From contig NZ_CYPW01000006.1 in assembly GCF_001458175.1 (NCBI RefSeq), forward strand, positions 259,224 to 323,223: a stretch of 64,000 nucleotides of DNA, read 5' to 3'. This stretch comes from Shimia marina (GTDB lineage: Bacteria > Pseudomonadota > Alphaproteobacteria > Rhodobacterales > Rhodobacteraceae). The translations under genes were made by a program, and so were the position numbers. Below are positions 9,372 to 17,897 of the stretch, piece by piece (position 1 is the first letter of the stretch; each line of letters starts with the position of its first letter). Under the pieces are notes generated by a model. It saw only the letters and a list, made by a program, of their open reading frames with translations, was not told the origin of the DNA and did no database searches.

Positions 9372-9836
9372 TCAATCTGACAGGCTGACACCAGTCAGAA
9401 CACTGCCCTGCAGACCGCCACGCAATCTGCGTAAGCTGCGCATCAAATCAAACAGCTCAGCCTCTTCCATGCCCGTCGCATCGGCGACACAGCGGCCGAT
9501 GTCATGGACATTCGCACGCAGTGCCTTTCCTGCTGCCGTCACAGACACACGAACACGGCGCTCATCTTCCGGGTCCCGCGTTCTAACCACAAGCCCGGCT
9601 TTCTCCATCCGCTTAAGAAGGGGGGTCAGCGTGCTACTTTGCAGCCCCAACTGTCCCCCCAAGCCGTTCACAGTCTGGGGGCATTGCTCCCACAGCAACA
9701 CTAAGACCAGGAACTGAGGATAGGTCAGCCCATAAGGCGCTAAGAGCGCTTTGTAGAGGCGCGCAAAAGCATGCTCAGTGCTATAAACTTCAAAGCACAG
9801 CATCCGATCCAGAATAGAGTGCGCATCGCTCGACAT
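9372..9836 (-). CDS. ohrR: Organic hydroperoxide-responsive MarR-family repressor
   Basis: Dimeric winged-helix repressor of 154 residues. Residues 1-40 contain LDRMLCFEVYS, where the single N-terminal cysteine is the peroxide sensor of OhrR proteins, followed by LTYPQFLVLVLLWE. The recognition region (about 60-95) includes SSTLTPLLKRMEKAGLV, and DPEDERRVRV forms the wing. When the cysteine is oxidised OhrR leaves DNA and ohr is expressed. The gene is divergent from ohr, and two palindromes lie between their starts. No second conserved cysteine is evident near the C-terminus, which fits the one-Cys type. Confidence 0.93.
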   Translation of the reverse strand: MSSDAHSILDRMLCFEVYSTEHAFARLYKALLAPYGLTYPQFLVLVLLWEQCPQTVNGLGGQLGLQSSTLTPLLKRMEKAGLVVRTRDPEDERRVRVSVTAAGKALRANVHDIGRCVADATGMEEAELFDLMRSLRRLRGGLQGSVLTGVSLSD

Positions 9837-9858
9837 TAGAAATCCCCTTCACTGAGAC

Positions 9859-9880
9859 ATTAAATCGCACGCGATTAAAT
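9859..9880. promoter_or_regulatory. Candidate OhrR operator 1 (ohrR-proximal)
   Basis: ATTAAATCGCACGCGATTAAAT is an AT-flanked imperfect inverted repeat (arms TTAAATCGC and GCGATTAA) 23 bp upstream of the ohrR start. It shares the ATTAAATCG core with the second site near ohr. Position and similarity suggest OhrR binding, which would give autoregulation. Confidence 0.6.
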
Positions 9881-9923
9881 CACAAGACTTGACGAATCTC
9901 GTGCCAACCACCTAAATCGCCCC

Positions 9924-9949
9924 ATATTAAATCGTGCACGATATATTAT
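9924..9949. promoter_or_regulatory. Candidate OhrR operator 2 (ohr-proximal)
   Basis: ATCGTGCACGAT (9931-9942) is a perfect 12-bp palindrome inside an AT-rich frame (ATATTAA before, ATATATTAT after). It ends 17 bp before the chosen ohr start, where bound repressor would block transcription. Confidence 0.65.
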
Positions 9950-9959
9950 GGAGACTCAC

Positions 9960-10385
9960 ATGCTGCAATCCACTCTCTACACCACCTCCGCCACCGCCAC
10001 TGGTGGTCGCGAGGGCCGCGTCACCTCTCAGGATGGCAAGCTGGACACTGTTCTGTCCACCCCCGCTGAACTTGGCGGTGCGGGCGGTGAAGGCACCAAC
10101 CCCGAACAGATGTTTGCGGCAGGCTACGCAGCTTGCTTTCTGTCTGCGATGAAATTCATCGCCATGCAGCAAAAAACCACACTGCCTGCGGATGCCACCG
10201 TCACGGCAACGGTTGGCATTGGCCCCCGCGAAGATGCTGGATTTGGACTGGACGTTGGCTTGAAGGTGACACTGCCCGGCATGGACAAGACAGCAGCAGA
10301 AGCACTGATTGCCACGGCTCACGCCACATGCCCCTATAGCCATGCCACACGTGGCAATCTAGAGATCACACCAGAGTTGGCATAA
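9960..10385 (+). CDS. ohr: Organic hydroperoxide resistance protein
   Basis: Thiol peroxidase of the Ohr/OsmC fold that reduces fatty-acid and other organic hydroperoxides with lipoylated protein as usual electron donor. The reactive cysteine is in AAGYAACF and the resolving cysteine in ATCPYSHATRGN. I chose the second ATG (9960): GGAG lies just upstream of it, and the product of 141 residues matches the family. The first ATG (9948) would add four residues and has no ribosome-binding site. Divergent from ohrR, so induction by organic peroxide is expected. Confidence 0.95.
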   Translation: MLQSTLYTTSATATGGREGRVTSQDGKLDTVLSTPAELGGAGGEGTNPEQMFAAGYAACFLSAMKFIAMQQKTTLPADATVTATVGIGPREDAGFGLDVGLKVTLPGMDKTAAEALIATAHATCPYSHATRGNLEITPELA

Positions 10386-10401
10386 GCGCGTTCAACATGG
10401 A

Positions 10402-10430
10402 CAAAACCGGCCGCCCCTTCAAGGGCGGCC
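10402..10430 (-). terminator. Terminator at creatinase 3' end
   Basis: On the minus strand an 8-bp stem GGCCGCCC/GGGCGGCC with a 6-base loop is followed by GGTTTTG. It lies 37 bp after the creatinase stop and 16 bp after the convergent ohr stop. The T run is short, so strength is uncertain. Confidence 0.5.
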
Positions 10431-10466
10431 AAATCGAGCCGCGCCCGTCAGGGCGCGACCGCTGGA

Positions 10467-11675
10467 TCACCCCACAACGTTGAACTCAGGACCATAGGGA
10501 TAGCCGGTGATATTCTCATTGCCGTCGTCTGTGATCACCAGAATATCATGTTCCCGATATCCACCCGCGCCCGGTTCACCTTCCGCAATGGTCAGCATCG
10601 GCTCCATCGAAATAACCATACCCGGCTCCAGCACCGTTGGAATGTCTTCCCGAAGCTCCAACCCCGCCTCGCGCCCATAATAGTGGCTCAGCACACCAAA
10701 GCTGTGCCCATAGCCAAAGGTGCGATATTGCAGCAAATCGCGCGCCGCAAAGAACGCATTGATCTGTTCCGTCACCTCAGCGCAGCTCGCGCCGGGCTTC
10801 AGCAACGAAATGCCCAGCTCATGCGCCCCCACATTGGCCTCCCACAGCTTGAGGCTGGCATCATCCACCTCGCCCACAAAAAGCGTCCGCTCCAACGCGG
10901 TGTAATAGCCGGAGATCATCGGAAAGGTATTGAGTGACAGGATATCCCCACGCTGCAATTTGCGTGCGGTCACGGGGTTATGCGCCCCATCGGTGTTGAT
11001 CCCGGACTGAAACCAAACCCAAGTGTCGCGATACTCGGCATCCGGGAATCTTTTGGCAATCTCAAGCTCCATCGCGTCACGCCCAGCCATGGCCACGTCA
11101 ATCTCACGCACGCCTTCCTTGATGGCGTCACGGATCGCATAGCCCCCCACATCGGCCACCGCGGCCCCGGCCCGGATCAGCGCAATTTCCGCCGCACTCT
11201 TATGCATACGCTGGCGCATGGTAGGCTCATACAAATCCACCATCTTTGATGGTGCAAGGAAGCTTTGCAACTTGCCCTGCTGCAGCATGGTCAGGTGGTC
11301 ACTTTCATAGCCAATCGCCGCAGCTTCCCCCGTGATGGATTTGATCGCACGCCAGTAATTATCGCGCTGCCAATCCGTATAGGTGATATTGTCGCCATAA
11401 CAGCGCCGCCAGGGCTGCCCTGCATCAATCCCTGCAGAGATGGTCACACAATCAGACGCGGTCACCACCACCGCATAGGGCCGGCCAAAGGCACAATAAG
11501 TGAACCCAGAATAGTAGGACACATTGTGCATGGATGTGAACACAGCGGCATCCACCCCATGCGCAGCCATAATGGCGCGCAATCCCGTCACGCGCGCGGC
11601 ATATTCCGCCTCAGCAAATTGCAAAGGCGCTTTTTCACCATTGTGGAAACGATAGAATTCAGGACGTGCAGTCAT
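10467..11675 (-). CDS. Creatinase (creatine amidinohydrolase)
   Basis: Converts creatine and water to sarcosine and urea in the cytoplasm. The 402-residue protein matches the pseudomonad enzyme in length and through long stretches I recognise: QPWRRCYGDNI, YTDWQRDNY, WFQSGINTDGAHNPVT, TFGYGHSFGVLSHYYGREAG and SMEP. The histidine of DGAHNPVT corresponds to the catalytic base. It has the M24 pita-bread fold but does not use metal. The ATG follows GGAGGTCGAA. No creatininase or sarcosine oxidase gene lies beside it, so the product must be used by enzymes coded elsewhere. Confidence 0.93.
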   Translation of the reverse strand: MTARPEFYRFHNGEKAPLQFAEAEYAARVTGLRAIMAAHGVDAAVFTSMHNVSYYSGFTYCAFGRPYAVVVTASDCVTISAGIDAGQPWRRCYGDNITYTDWQRDNYWRAIKSITGEAAAIGYESDHLTMLQQGKLQSFLAPSKMVDLYEPTMRQRMHKSAAEIALIRAGAAVADVGGYAIRDAIKEGVREIDVAMAGRDAMELEIAKRFPDAEYRDTWVWFQSGINTDGAHNPVTARKLQRGDILSLNTFPMISGYYTALERTLFVGEVDDASLKLWEANVGAHELGISLLKPGASCAEVTEQINAFFAARDLLQYRTFGYGHSFGVLSHYYGREAGLELREDIPTVLEPGMVISMEPMLTIAEGEPGAGGYREHDILVITDDGNENITGYPYGPEFNVVG

Positions 11676-11904
11676 TTCGACCTCCGATCAAAGAGGTCCC
11701 GGCGTTCAGGACTGATAAGATAAAAGCGCATTCCGTGCAGGTGTGACCCGCCTGATGTTGGAATGTGGCGACGCCATCGCCAGTGCTGGCTCAGATATTG
11801 CACAAATCATGCCGGATTGGACAAGCAAATTCTGACACAACCCAAGCGCGCACAACCTTGCGCCCAAGTTTTTTGCGCTTACGGTGACACCACAGGAGGC
11901 AGCC

Positions 11905-12876
11905 ATGCAAACCGGACCCAACAACCTCATCACCGACATTGCAGGCCTGCGCGTCGGCCATGCACAGGATGACACCCTCAAAAGTGGGGCCAGTGTTCTG
12001 ATTGGCGCAGCACCGTTCACCTGTGGGGTCAGCGTGATGGGCGGGGCCCCCGGCACCCGGGAAACAGATCTTCTGGCCCCGGACAAAACCGTGCAGCAGG
12101 TCGATGCGCTCACCCTATCGGGCGGTTCGGCCTTTGGTTTGGATGCCTCTTCTGGCGTGGCAGATGCACTGCGCCACCAAGGGCGCGGTTTCCCGGTTGG
12201 GGATCAGACCGTCCCCATCGTGCCCGGTGCCATTCTGTTCGATCTGCTCAATGGCGGCGATAAAAGCTGGGGTGACAACCCCTATAAAGCCCTCGGTGCT
12301 GCGGCGCTGGCTGCGGCGGATACAGAGTTTGCGCTTGGCTCCCTTGGCGCGGGCACCGGCTGCACCCTCGCCTCCCACATAGGCGGTCTTGGCTCTGCAT
12401 CCATAATTTTGCCATCCGGCCATACGGTCGGGGCTTTGGTCGCGGTCAATGCACTTGGCGACGCCTCCCCAGATGGGCAACACTTCTGGGCCGCACCTTG
12501 GGAGATCGACGCCGAATTTGGTGGCAGAGGTCTGTTGCCCAACGCGCCGACCACACTGCCCAATACCAAGCTGTCCAGTCACAATACCACCATCGCCATT
12601 GTCGCAACCGACGCCGCATTGACACAGGCGCAATGCACCCGCATGGCGACAGCCGCCCATGACGGCATGGCCCGCGCCTTGGTCCCGTCACATACCCCGA
12701 TGGATGGAGATTTGATCTTTGGCGTCAGCACCGATGCCAAACCGCTCAGCGATGAGATTGCCGACACATTGTGGATAGGTCATGCCGCCGCCACCTGTCT
12801 CGCGCGGGCCATTGCGCGGGGTGTCTGGCACGCCACGCCAAAGCCAGGCGATCTTTTGCCCTGCATGAATCCCTAG
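11905..12876 (+). CDS. P1 family (S58) self-processing peptidase, DmpA/NylC-like
   Basis: Member of the DmpA superfamily of N-terminal-nucleophile hydrolases, which cleave aminopeptide, beta-peptide or nylon-oligomer amide bonds. The family start (ITDIAGLRVGHA), the GGSAFGLDA segment and HNTTIAIVATDA are present. In relatives the chain cuts itself before the nucleophile; here Asn-Thr in NTTIAIV is the likely cut, as in NylC. I chose ATG 11905 with AGGAGG upstream (323 residues). The gene ends in a CTAG shared with the stop of the convergent hydrolase. The natural substrate cannot be read from sequence. Confidence 0.88.
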   Translation: MQTGPNNLITDIAGLRVGHAQDDTLKSGASVLIGAAPFTCGVSVMGGAPGTRETDLLAPDKTVQQVDALTLSGGSAFGLDASSGVADALRHQGRGFPVGDQTVPIVPGAILFDLLNGGDKSWGDNPYKALGAAALAAADTEFALGSLGAGTGCTLASHIGGLGSASIILPSGHTVGALVAVNALGDASPDGQHFWAAPWEIDAEFGGRGLLPNAPTTLPNTKLSSHNTTIAIVATDAALTQAQCTRMATAAHDGMARALVPSHTPMDGDLIFGVSTDAKPLSDEIADTLWIGHAAATCLARAIARGVWHATPKPGDLLPCMNP

Positions 12877-13652
12877 GCAAACAGCATGCGTGCCACGTCA
12901 CTCTGCGCATCCGCAAAAGTATCGATGACATCAAAATGGTGCTTCCCGCCTGCCACGATGCGATCACAGCCCCATGCCTCAGACAGCCAACGCGCCTGAT
13001 CGAGAAACACAGGCCGCTCCTGCGCCCCAACCAGAACGGTCACCGCCACGCCAGCGCGCGGGCGCTGCCACACCGGGCTTTCCGCCTCACATTCCGCCGC
13101 ATCCAAATGCAGTTTCTCATTCATCGCAGTTCGCATCAGCGGGCGCAGATCCGCAACCGGTGAAATCGGCATGACGCGCGTGATGCGCTGCGCAACCTCT
13201 TCCCGCAAGACACCCGCGCAGATCATGCGCGCCACCAGATGGCCACCAGCCGAATGCCCCGCCAAGACGATTGGTCCTTCAACCATTGCCGAGGCTTTGG
13301 TCACGGCCTCAGCAATCTGGCCAGTGATGTCAGAAATCCGCACCTCAGGCGCCAGATCATAAGACGGGATAGCGACAGCCCACCCCTGTGCGACGGCCGC
13401 CCGTGCTAGATGGCTCCAATAGGATTTATCAAAGGCCATCCAGTAGCCGCCATGCACAAACACAAAAAGCCCTTTGGCCGCACCTTTTGGCGTGATCAGA
13501 TCAAGCTTCTGGCGCGCGCCAGCCCCGTAGGCCACATCCTCCTGCGCCCCTGCGGAAGTGCGAAATGCGGCCGCCTCTTTTGCCCACCGCGGTGGAAACC
13601 CATCCGCCCCGGCAATATACGCCCCATTGGAATAGGCATCATCCCAATCCAT
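12873..13652 (-). CDS. Alpha/beta hydrolase, kynurenine-formamidase/carboxylesterase-like
   Basis: Alpha/beta hydrolase of 259 residues. The oxyanion segment is FVHGGYWMAF, the nucleophile Ser lies in AGHSAGGH, and the late GKHHFDVID supplies the histidine. HGGYW is the motif seen in arylformamidases, so N-formylkynurenine or another ester/amide is a plausible substrate, but no tryptophan-degradation gene is nearby. The upstream frame begins with a TTG; the ATG at 13650-13652 has GGGGGAG 5 bases ahead and gives MDWDDAYSNGAY, so I prefer it. Its stop overlaps the convergent peptidase stop. Confidence 0.8.
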   Translation of the reverse strand: MDWDDAYSNGAYIAGADGFPPRWAKEAAAFRTSAGAQEDVAYGAGARQKLDLITPKGAAKGLFVFVHGGYWMAFDKSYWSHLARAAVAQGWAVAIPSYDLAPEVRISDITGQIAEAVTKASAMVEGPIVLAGHSAGGHLVARMICAGVLREEVAQRITRVMPISPVADLRPLMRTAMNEKLHLDAAECEAESPVWQRPRAGVAVTVLVGAQERPVFLDQARWLSEAWGCDRIVAGGKHHFDVIDTFADAQSDVARMLFA

Positions 13653-13748
13653 CTCAATCTCCCCCAAACAGATCTATCTGGCACTCTGCGCGAAAGCAGG
13701 GGCAAGCTCAAACCGCTTTTGAGAGGGGGCCTCGGGTCTTTAACAAAT

Positions 13749-13766
13749 CTGTCATGCCACCGTTAC
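13749..13766 (+). promoter_or_regulatory. Candidate Pho box before the phytase-like gene
   Basis: CTGTCAT-GCCA-CCGTTAC matches the two 7-base direct repeats with a 4-base spacer that PhoB binds; the first repeat is exact, the second 4 of 7. It lies 57 bp upstream of the start of a secreted phytase-like protein, where phosphate-starvation control would make sense. Regulation is inferred. Confidence 0.45.
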
Positions 13767-13822
13767 AGGCGCGTCACCTCCCCATGCGACGCCCAGCGCA
13801 GAATTCAACATGGAGATGCAAA

Positions 13823-16009
13823 ATGTTGCTGCGCAACCTATGCCTGACCTCCGCGTTGGCCCTGACCGCTGGTCATGCCGCCGCCGAGATGAACTTCAAC
13901 CGCATCGCCTCGTTCCCTGTTGTCAAAAACATGGCCGAAGGCGAAGACACCCAACGCGAAACCTCCCCGGAAATCATTGCCGCCACCCAAGACGGCATGA
14001 CACTGGTCTATACAGACAGCCCGCTGGGCGTGCTGGGCCGCATCGACATCTCCGATCCGAGCAGCCCCCAGCCCTTGGGCAATGTGGCCCTTGTGGGGGA
14101 GCCGACCTCTGTTGGCATCATCGGCGATGTCGCCATCGTCGGCGTAAACACCTCTGAAAGCTACACACAGCCCTCCGGCGTGCTTCAGGCCATCAATATC
14201 ACAGACGGCACCGTCGCCGCCTCTTGTGATCTGGGCGGTCAACCAGACAGCGTCGCCATTGCACCGGATCAGAGCTTTGTTTCGGTTGCCATTGAAAACG
14301 AGCGTGACGAAGACCTTGGCGATGGCCGCACCGGTCAAATGCCTGCGGGCATGCTGGCCATGGTCTCGCTGACTGACGGCGCGCTCGCCTGTGACACACT
14401 GCGCATGGTCGATATGACGGGCCTCGCAGAGGTCTCCCCCGAAGATCCGGAACCAGAGTATGTTTCGATCAACGCGCTGGGGGAAACGGTTGTGACCCTG
14501 CAGGAAAACAACCACATGGTGGTTGTCTCCAAAGAGGGTGAGGTGATCTCTCACTTCTCCGCAGGCGCGGTGGATCTGGACGGCATTGATGCCACCGACG
14601 AGCGCGGCGCCCTGATCTTCACTGAGAGCCAGAAAGCCCGCCTGCGTGAGCCGGATGCGGTGACTTGGATTGATGACAGTCATTTCGCCACCGCCAACGA
14701 AGGCGATATGGATGGCGGCTCCCGTGGCTGGACCATCTTCCACAAGGACGGCACCGTTGTGTACGAAAGCGGCACCGACTTTGAAAAAGCCATCATCCAG
14801 ATCGGTCACTATCCGGACAAACGCTCTGACAGCAAAGGTGTGGAGCCTGAGAGCGTGACCTTCGCCAGTTTCAACGGCACACCTTATGTGTTTGTAGGTG
14901 CCGAACGCGCCTCTGTTGTGGGGGTCTATGATGTCACCAACCCAGCCTCCCCTGTTCTGAAGCAGCTTCTGCCCTCCGGTGTTGGTCCAGAAGGCTATGT
15001 GGCCATTCCAGAGCGCAACCTGTTGATTTCGGCGAACGAAAAAGACCTGATCGAAGACGGCGGCGCGCGGGCGCATGTGATGCTTTTTGAATATCAGAAT
15101 GCACCGGCCTCTTATCCGCATCTGACCTCGGAAGGCGCTGATGAATTGATCGGCTGGGGCGCGCTCTCGAGCATGGTTGCCGACAAGGACGGCATCATCT
15201 GGGCGGTGAATGACAGTTTCTATGGCTTCCAGCCGTCTATCTTCAAAATCGACACCACCCAGACACCGGCCCGCATCGTCGATGTGATCCGCGTTCACCG
15301 TCAAAATGGTACGCCTGCCCAGAAGATCGACATGGAAGGCATCACACTTGATGGCAAAGGCGGCTTCTACGTGGCGTCCGAAGGCCGCACCGACCGCGTG
15401 GTCCCTCATGCGATTTACCACGTCTCTGCAGAGGGTCTGATCAAGGATCGCAAAGGCGAAATCGGCCTCCCCGCAGAGCTGATGGCTGTTGAAAAACGCT
15501 TCGGCTTTGAGGGCATCACCAGAATTGGCGACACCCTTTGGATGGCGGTGCAGCGGGAATGGAAAGACGATCCCAAAAACCACGTGAAGCTTGTGGCCTA
15601 TAACCTTGAGACAAAGGAATGGGGCGCCGTGCACTACCCCAAAGCCGAGCCAGCAACCGGTTGGGTCGGTCTCTCAGAAATCGTTGCCCACGGGGACTGG
15701 GTCTATGTTGTGGAGCGTGACAATCAACACGACCACCGCGCCGTGACCAAGAAAATCTACCGCATCTCCGCTTCCGAAATGGTGCCTGCCCCCCTTGGTG
15801 GCCCCCTGCCAGTGGTGTCCAAAACGCTGGTGCGTGACCTGCTGCCAGATCTCACCTCCACCGGAGGCTATGTTCTGGACAAGGTCGAAGGTCTGGCCAT
15901 TCTGGAAGATGGCACCGCTTTCTTCTCAACCGACAATGACGGTGTAGATGACCACTCCGGTGAGACAATTTTCCTGAACATCGGCAATATCGAACCTGCC
16001 GCCAACTGA
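13823..16009 (+). CDS. Secreted phytase-like esterase with N-terminal beta-propeller
   Basis: Exported protein of 728 residues. Residues 1-21 are a signal peptide ending in AGHAAA. Residues about 25-475 form a repeat-rich beta-propeller (NITDGTVAASCDLGGQPDSVAI and similar blades). Residues about 500-720 match the esterase-like domain of the phytase family: LIGWGALSSMVAD, DMEGITLDGKGGFYVASEG, RFGFEGITR, KVEGLAILEDGTAFFSTDNDG. An open frame reaches back to 13565, but the ATG at 13823 has GGAGA upstream and begins the signal peptide. A candidate Pho box precedes it. It probably releases phosphate from organic phosphates outside the cell; the exact substrate is unknown. Confidence 0.85.
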   Translation: MLLRNLCLTSALALTAGHAAAEMNFNRIASFPVVKNMAEGEDTQRETSPEIIAATQDGMTLVYTDSPLGVLGRIDISDPSSPQPLGNVALVGEPTSVGIIGDVAIVGVNTSESYTQPSGVLQAINITDGTVAASCDLGGQPDSVAIAPDQSFVSVAIENERDEDLGDGRTGQMPAGMLAMVSLTDGALACDTLRMVDMTGLAEVSPEDPEPEYVSINALGETVVTLQENNHMVVVSKEGEVISHFSAGAVDLDGIDATDERGALIFTESQKARLREPDAVTWIDDSHFATANEGDMDGGSRGWTIFHKDGTVVYESGTDFEKAIIQIGHYPDKRSDSKGVEPESVTFASFNGTPYVFVGAERASVVGVYDVTNPASPVLKQLLPSGVGPEGYVAIPERNLLISANEKDLIEDGGARAHVMLFEYQNAPASYPHLTSEGADELIGWGALSSMVADKDGIIWAVNDSFYGFQPSIFKIDTTQTPARIVDVIRVHRQNGTPAQKIDMEGITLDGKGGFYVASEGRTDRVVPHAIYHVSAEGLIKDRKGEIGLPAELMAVEKRFGFEGITRIGDTLWMAVQREWKDDPKNHVKLVAYNLETKEWGAVHYPKAEPATGWVGLSEIVAHGDWVYVVERDNQHDHRAVTKKIYRISASEMVPAPLGGPLPVVSKTLVRDLLPDLTSTGGYVLDKVEGLAILEDGTAFFSTDNDGVDDHSGETIFLNIGNIEPAAN

Positions 16010-16037
16010 TCAGACTCTCCCCGTCAGACCAGTCAGA

Positions 16038-16064
16038 GCCCCGTTGCCTCCTCGGCAGCGGGGC
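16038..16064. terminator. Stem-loop between convergent phytase-like and MFS genes
   Basis: GCCCCGTTGCC and GGCAGCGGGGC pair over 11 positions (one G-T) around TCCTC. It sits 28 bp after the phytase-like stop and directly abuts the MFS stop. The T tract is weak on both strands. Confidence 0.55.
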
Positions 16065-17267
16065 TTATGCCTTTAGCCGCATCCACATGAGATAAACGGC
16101 CACGCTGGCAGCAGCCAAACTGCCCGACCACACCAATGCGCCCTGGAACCCCAGCCACTCCGCCATCCCACCAATCGCGCCAGCGCCAAGCGCCGATCCG
16201 CCTGCTGCGATCACAGCCCAAAGGCTCATCACACGCCCCCGCATATCATCCTCAAGATCGAGCTGAATCGCCGTCTGCGTTGAAATCGCGGTCACCGTGG
16301 TCACAAAAGACATGCCCGCCGCTACGGCCAGCGCCATATGCCAATGGTTCACCAGCCCAAGCAGCGCCACAAGACAGAGCCCCAACACAATCGCCAGACG
16401 GGTCAGCAACGGCAGCCGCCCCGGCACTTGCGGTGGCAGGGCCGCCTGAGAGAAACCACCCACAATTGCGCCAATCCCGGTGACACTCATCAACACGCCC
16501 AGCCCGTCAGCCCCGCGGCCAAAGACGCCATCTGCCAACGGTGGCAAGACTTCCAGCGCGCCCCGCGCCACCAAGGCCAGCACCCCGGCCACAAACATGG
16601 CCTCCCGCACCGCTGAGGTCTGCCAGACATAGCGCACCCCTGCGGCCAATGCCTGAAAGAACGGCTCCTGCGCACTGCCGGTCTGCCGACGTGGGCGCAG
16701 CGACAGGCGCGACAGGGCCACCAGATAGGGCACAAACAAAAGCCACTGCACCAAAAGCGTGTGCCCCACGCCAATCGTTGCAATCAAAACGCCGCCCACC
16801 GCCGGCCCCACCATACGCGCAATATTGAAATTAATCGCCACAATGGTCACGACGGACCCGACATATTCGCGCCGCACCAACCGAGGCGTCAGCGCCATGC
16901 GCACCGGATGATTGGCGGCCATCACCATGCCAATCAGCAGGGAGAGCAACGCCAATAGAAACGGTGTTTCCATACCTGTCGCTACAATCGCCCAAAGCAG
17001 GCCGCACAACAGGAAGTTACAGCCTTGAACAGCCAAGACCGCATGTTTGACGTTCATCCGGTCCACCCAGACACCCATCAACGGCGACAGCATGATGGAT
17101 GGCGCAAACAACAGCATGGCAATAAAGCCAACAAAACTCGAAGAGCCCGTCATCTCCCAGGCCAGCCAGCCCATCGCAATGCGCTGCATCCAGATGGCCA
17201 GCAATCCGAAAGCGGCTCCAAAGACATAGGCGCGAAAATTGGCCGATTTCAAAGCGCCCAAATTCAC
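16065..17267 (-). CDS. MFS transporter, EntS-like (MFS_3)
   Basis: Inner-membrane major facilitator of 400 residues with about 12 hydrophobic segments. The N-terminal half shows the loop motif GVWVDRMNVKHA, equivalent to the G-x-x-x-D-R motif, and NHPVRMALTPRLVRREYVG after helix 4; both are typical of EntS-like exporters. The second half contains MRGRVMSLWAVIAAGGSALGA. The frame opens with GTG at 17265-17267, with TAGGAG upstream. The gene stands alone between terminators, so the substrate, possibly a siderophore or drug, cannot be deduced. Confidence 0.85.
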   Translation of the reverse strand: MNLGALKSANFRAYVFGAAFGLLAIWMQRIAMGWLAWEMTGSSSFVGFIAMLLFAPSIMLSPLMGVWVDRMNVKHAVLAVQGCNFLLCGLLWAIVATGMETPFLLALLSLLIGMVMAANHPVRMALTPRLVRREYVGSVVTIVAINFNIARMVGPAVGGVLIATIGVGHTLLVQWLLFVPYLVALSRLSLRPRRQTGSAQEPFFQALAAGVRYVWQTSAVREAMFVAGVLALVARGALEVLPPLADGVFGRGADGLGVLMSVTGIGAIVGGFSQAALPPQVPGRLPLLTRLAIVLGLCLVALLGLVNHWHMALAVAAGMSFVTTVTAISTQTAIQLDLEDDMRGRVMSLWAVIAAGGSALGAGAIGGMAEWLGFQGALVWSGSLAAASVAVYLMWMRLKA

Positions 17268-17334
17268 GCGCCACTCCTACTGTCAGAAATCATCGGGGCA
17301 GTCTGAACTGAACATGTTAAGAGTGCAACCAACG

Positions 17335-17364
17335 AAAAACGCGCGCCCCAATCGGAACGCGCGC
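17335..17364 (-). terminator. Possible terminator after hsp20
   Basis: On the minus strand GCGCGC, a 12-base loop and GCGCGC are followed by GTTTTT. It lies 56 bp after the hsp20 stop. The stem is short but all G-C. Confidence 0.45.
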
Positions 17365-17420
17365 TCCCCTTCATGGGGCTGACAGCAAGGGAGGAGGATC
17401 TGTCAGTTGGTTTCTTCGGA

Positions 17421-17894
17421 TCAGTTGACGGCCTTCGCGTCCACCACATCCTGCTCCACGGCCTTGGGTGCGCCTGTGGAAATCTCAATGCGCCGCGGCT
17501 TGAGCGCCTCAGGAATTTCACGCTGCAAATCAATATGCAGCATACCATCCTCATGGCTCGCGCCCGTGACGCGCACATGGTCCGCCAGATGGAAGCGCCG
17601 TTCAAAAGCGCGGGTGGCAATCCCACGGTGCAGATATGTTTTATCCTTGGCGTCATCGCCTTTCTTGGCGGTCACGATCAGCGCATTTTCCTTGACCTCA
17701 ATGCTCAGGTCATCTGCGCCAAATCCGGCAACCGCCAAAGAGATGCGATAGGCATCATTGGCGGTCTTCTCGATATTATATGGGGGGTAGCTCGGCTGGG
17801 CGACATCATTGGACAGAACACGGTCCATCATATTTGCCAACTGATCAAAACCAACGGTCGACCGGTACAGCGGAGCCAGATCAAAAGTGCGCAT
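17421..17894 (-). CDS. Small heat shock protein, Hsp20 family
   Basis: ATP-independent chaperone of 157 residues that holds unfolding proteins for later refolding. The N-terminal segment LAPLYRSTVGFDQLANMMDR and the following PSYPPYNIEKTANDAYRI are characteristic of IbpA-like class A proteins. The alpha-crystallin core spans about 37-135, with LAVAGFGADDLSIEV and FERRFHLADHV. The C-terminal I-x-I/V type anchor appears as RRIEIS. A GGAGGAT ribosome-binding site lies inside a predicted hairpin (17898-17918), so translation is probably temperature-controlled. Confidence 0.93.
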   Translation of the reverse strand: MRTFDLAPLYRSTVGFDQLANMMDRVLSNDVAQPSYPPYNIEKTANDAYRISLAVAGFGADDLSIEVKENALIVTAKKGDDAKDKTYLHRGIATRAFERRFHLADHVRVTGASHEDGMLHIDLQREIPEALKPRRIEISTGAPKAVEQDVVDAKAVN

Positions 17895-17897
17895 GGG

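Noticed and set aside
10467..11675. Xaa-Pro aminopeptidase as an alternative for the M24 gene
   Set aside because: The sequence lacks the metal-binding set of aminopeptidases and follows creatinase closely along its whole length, including the DGAHNPVT histidine.
13565..13822. N-terminal extension of the phytase-like protein
   Set aside because: The added residues are Pro/Arg-rich and would bury the signal peptide; a good ribosome-binding site lies at the later ATG.
13838..15634. 598-codon open frame on the minus strand
   Set aside because: It lies wholly opposite the phytase-like gene, which has a signal peptide, a ribosome-binding site and family motifs. The reverse frame is His/Arg-rich and matches nothing, the usual result of high GC in the third codon position.
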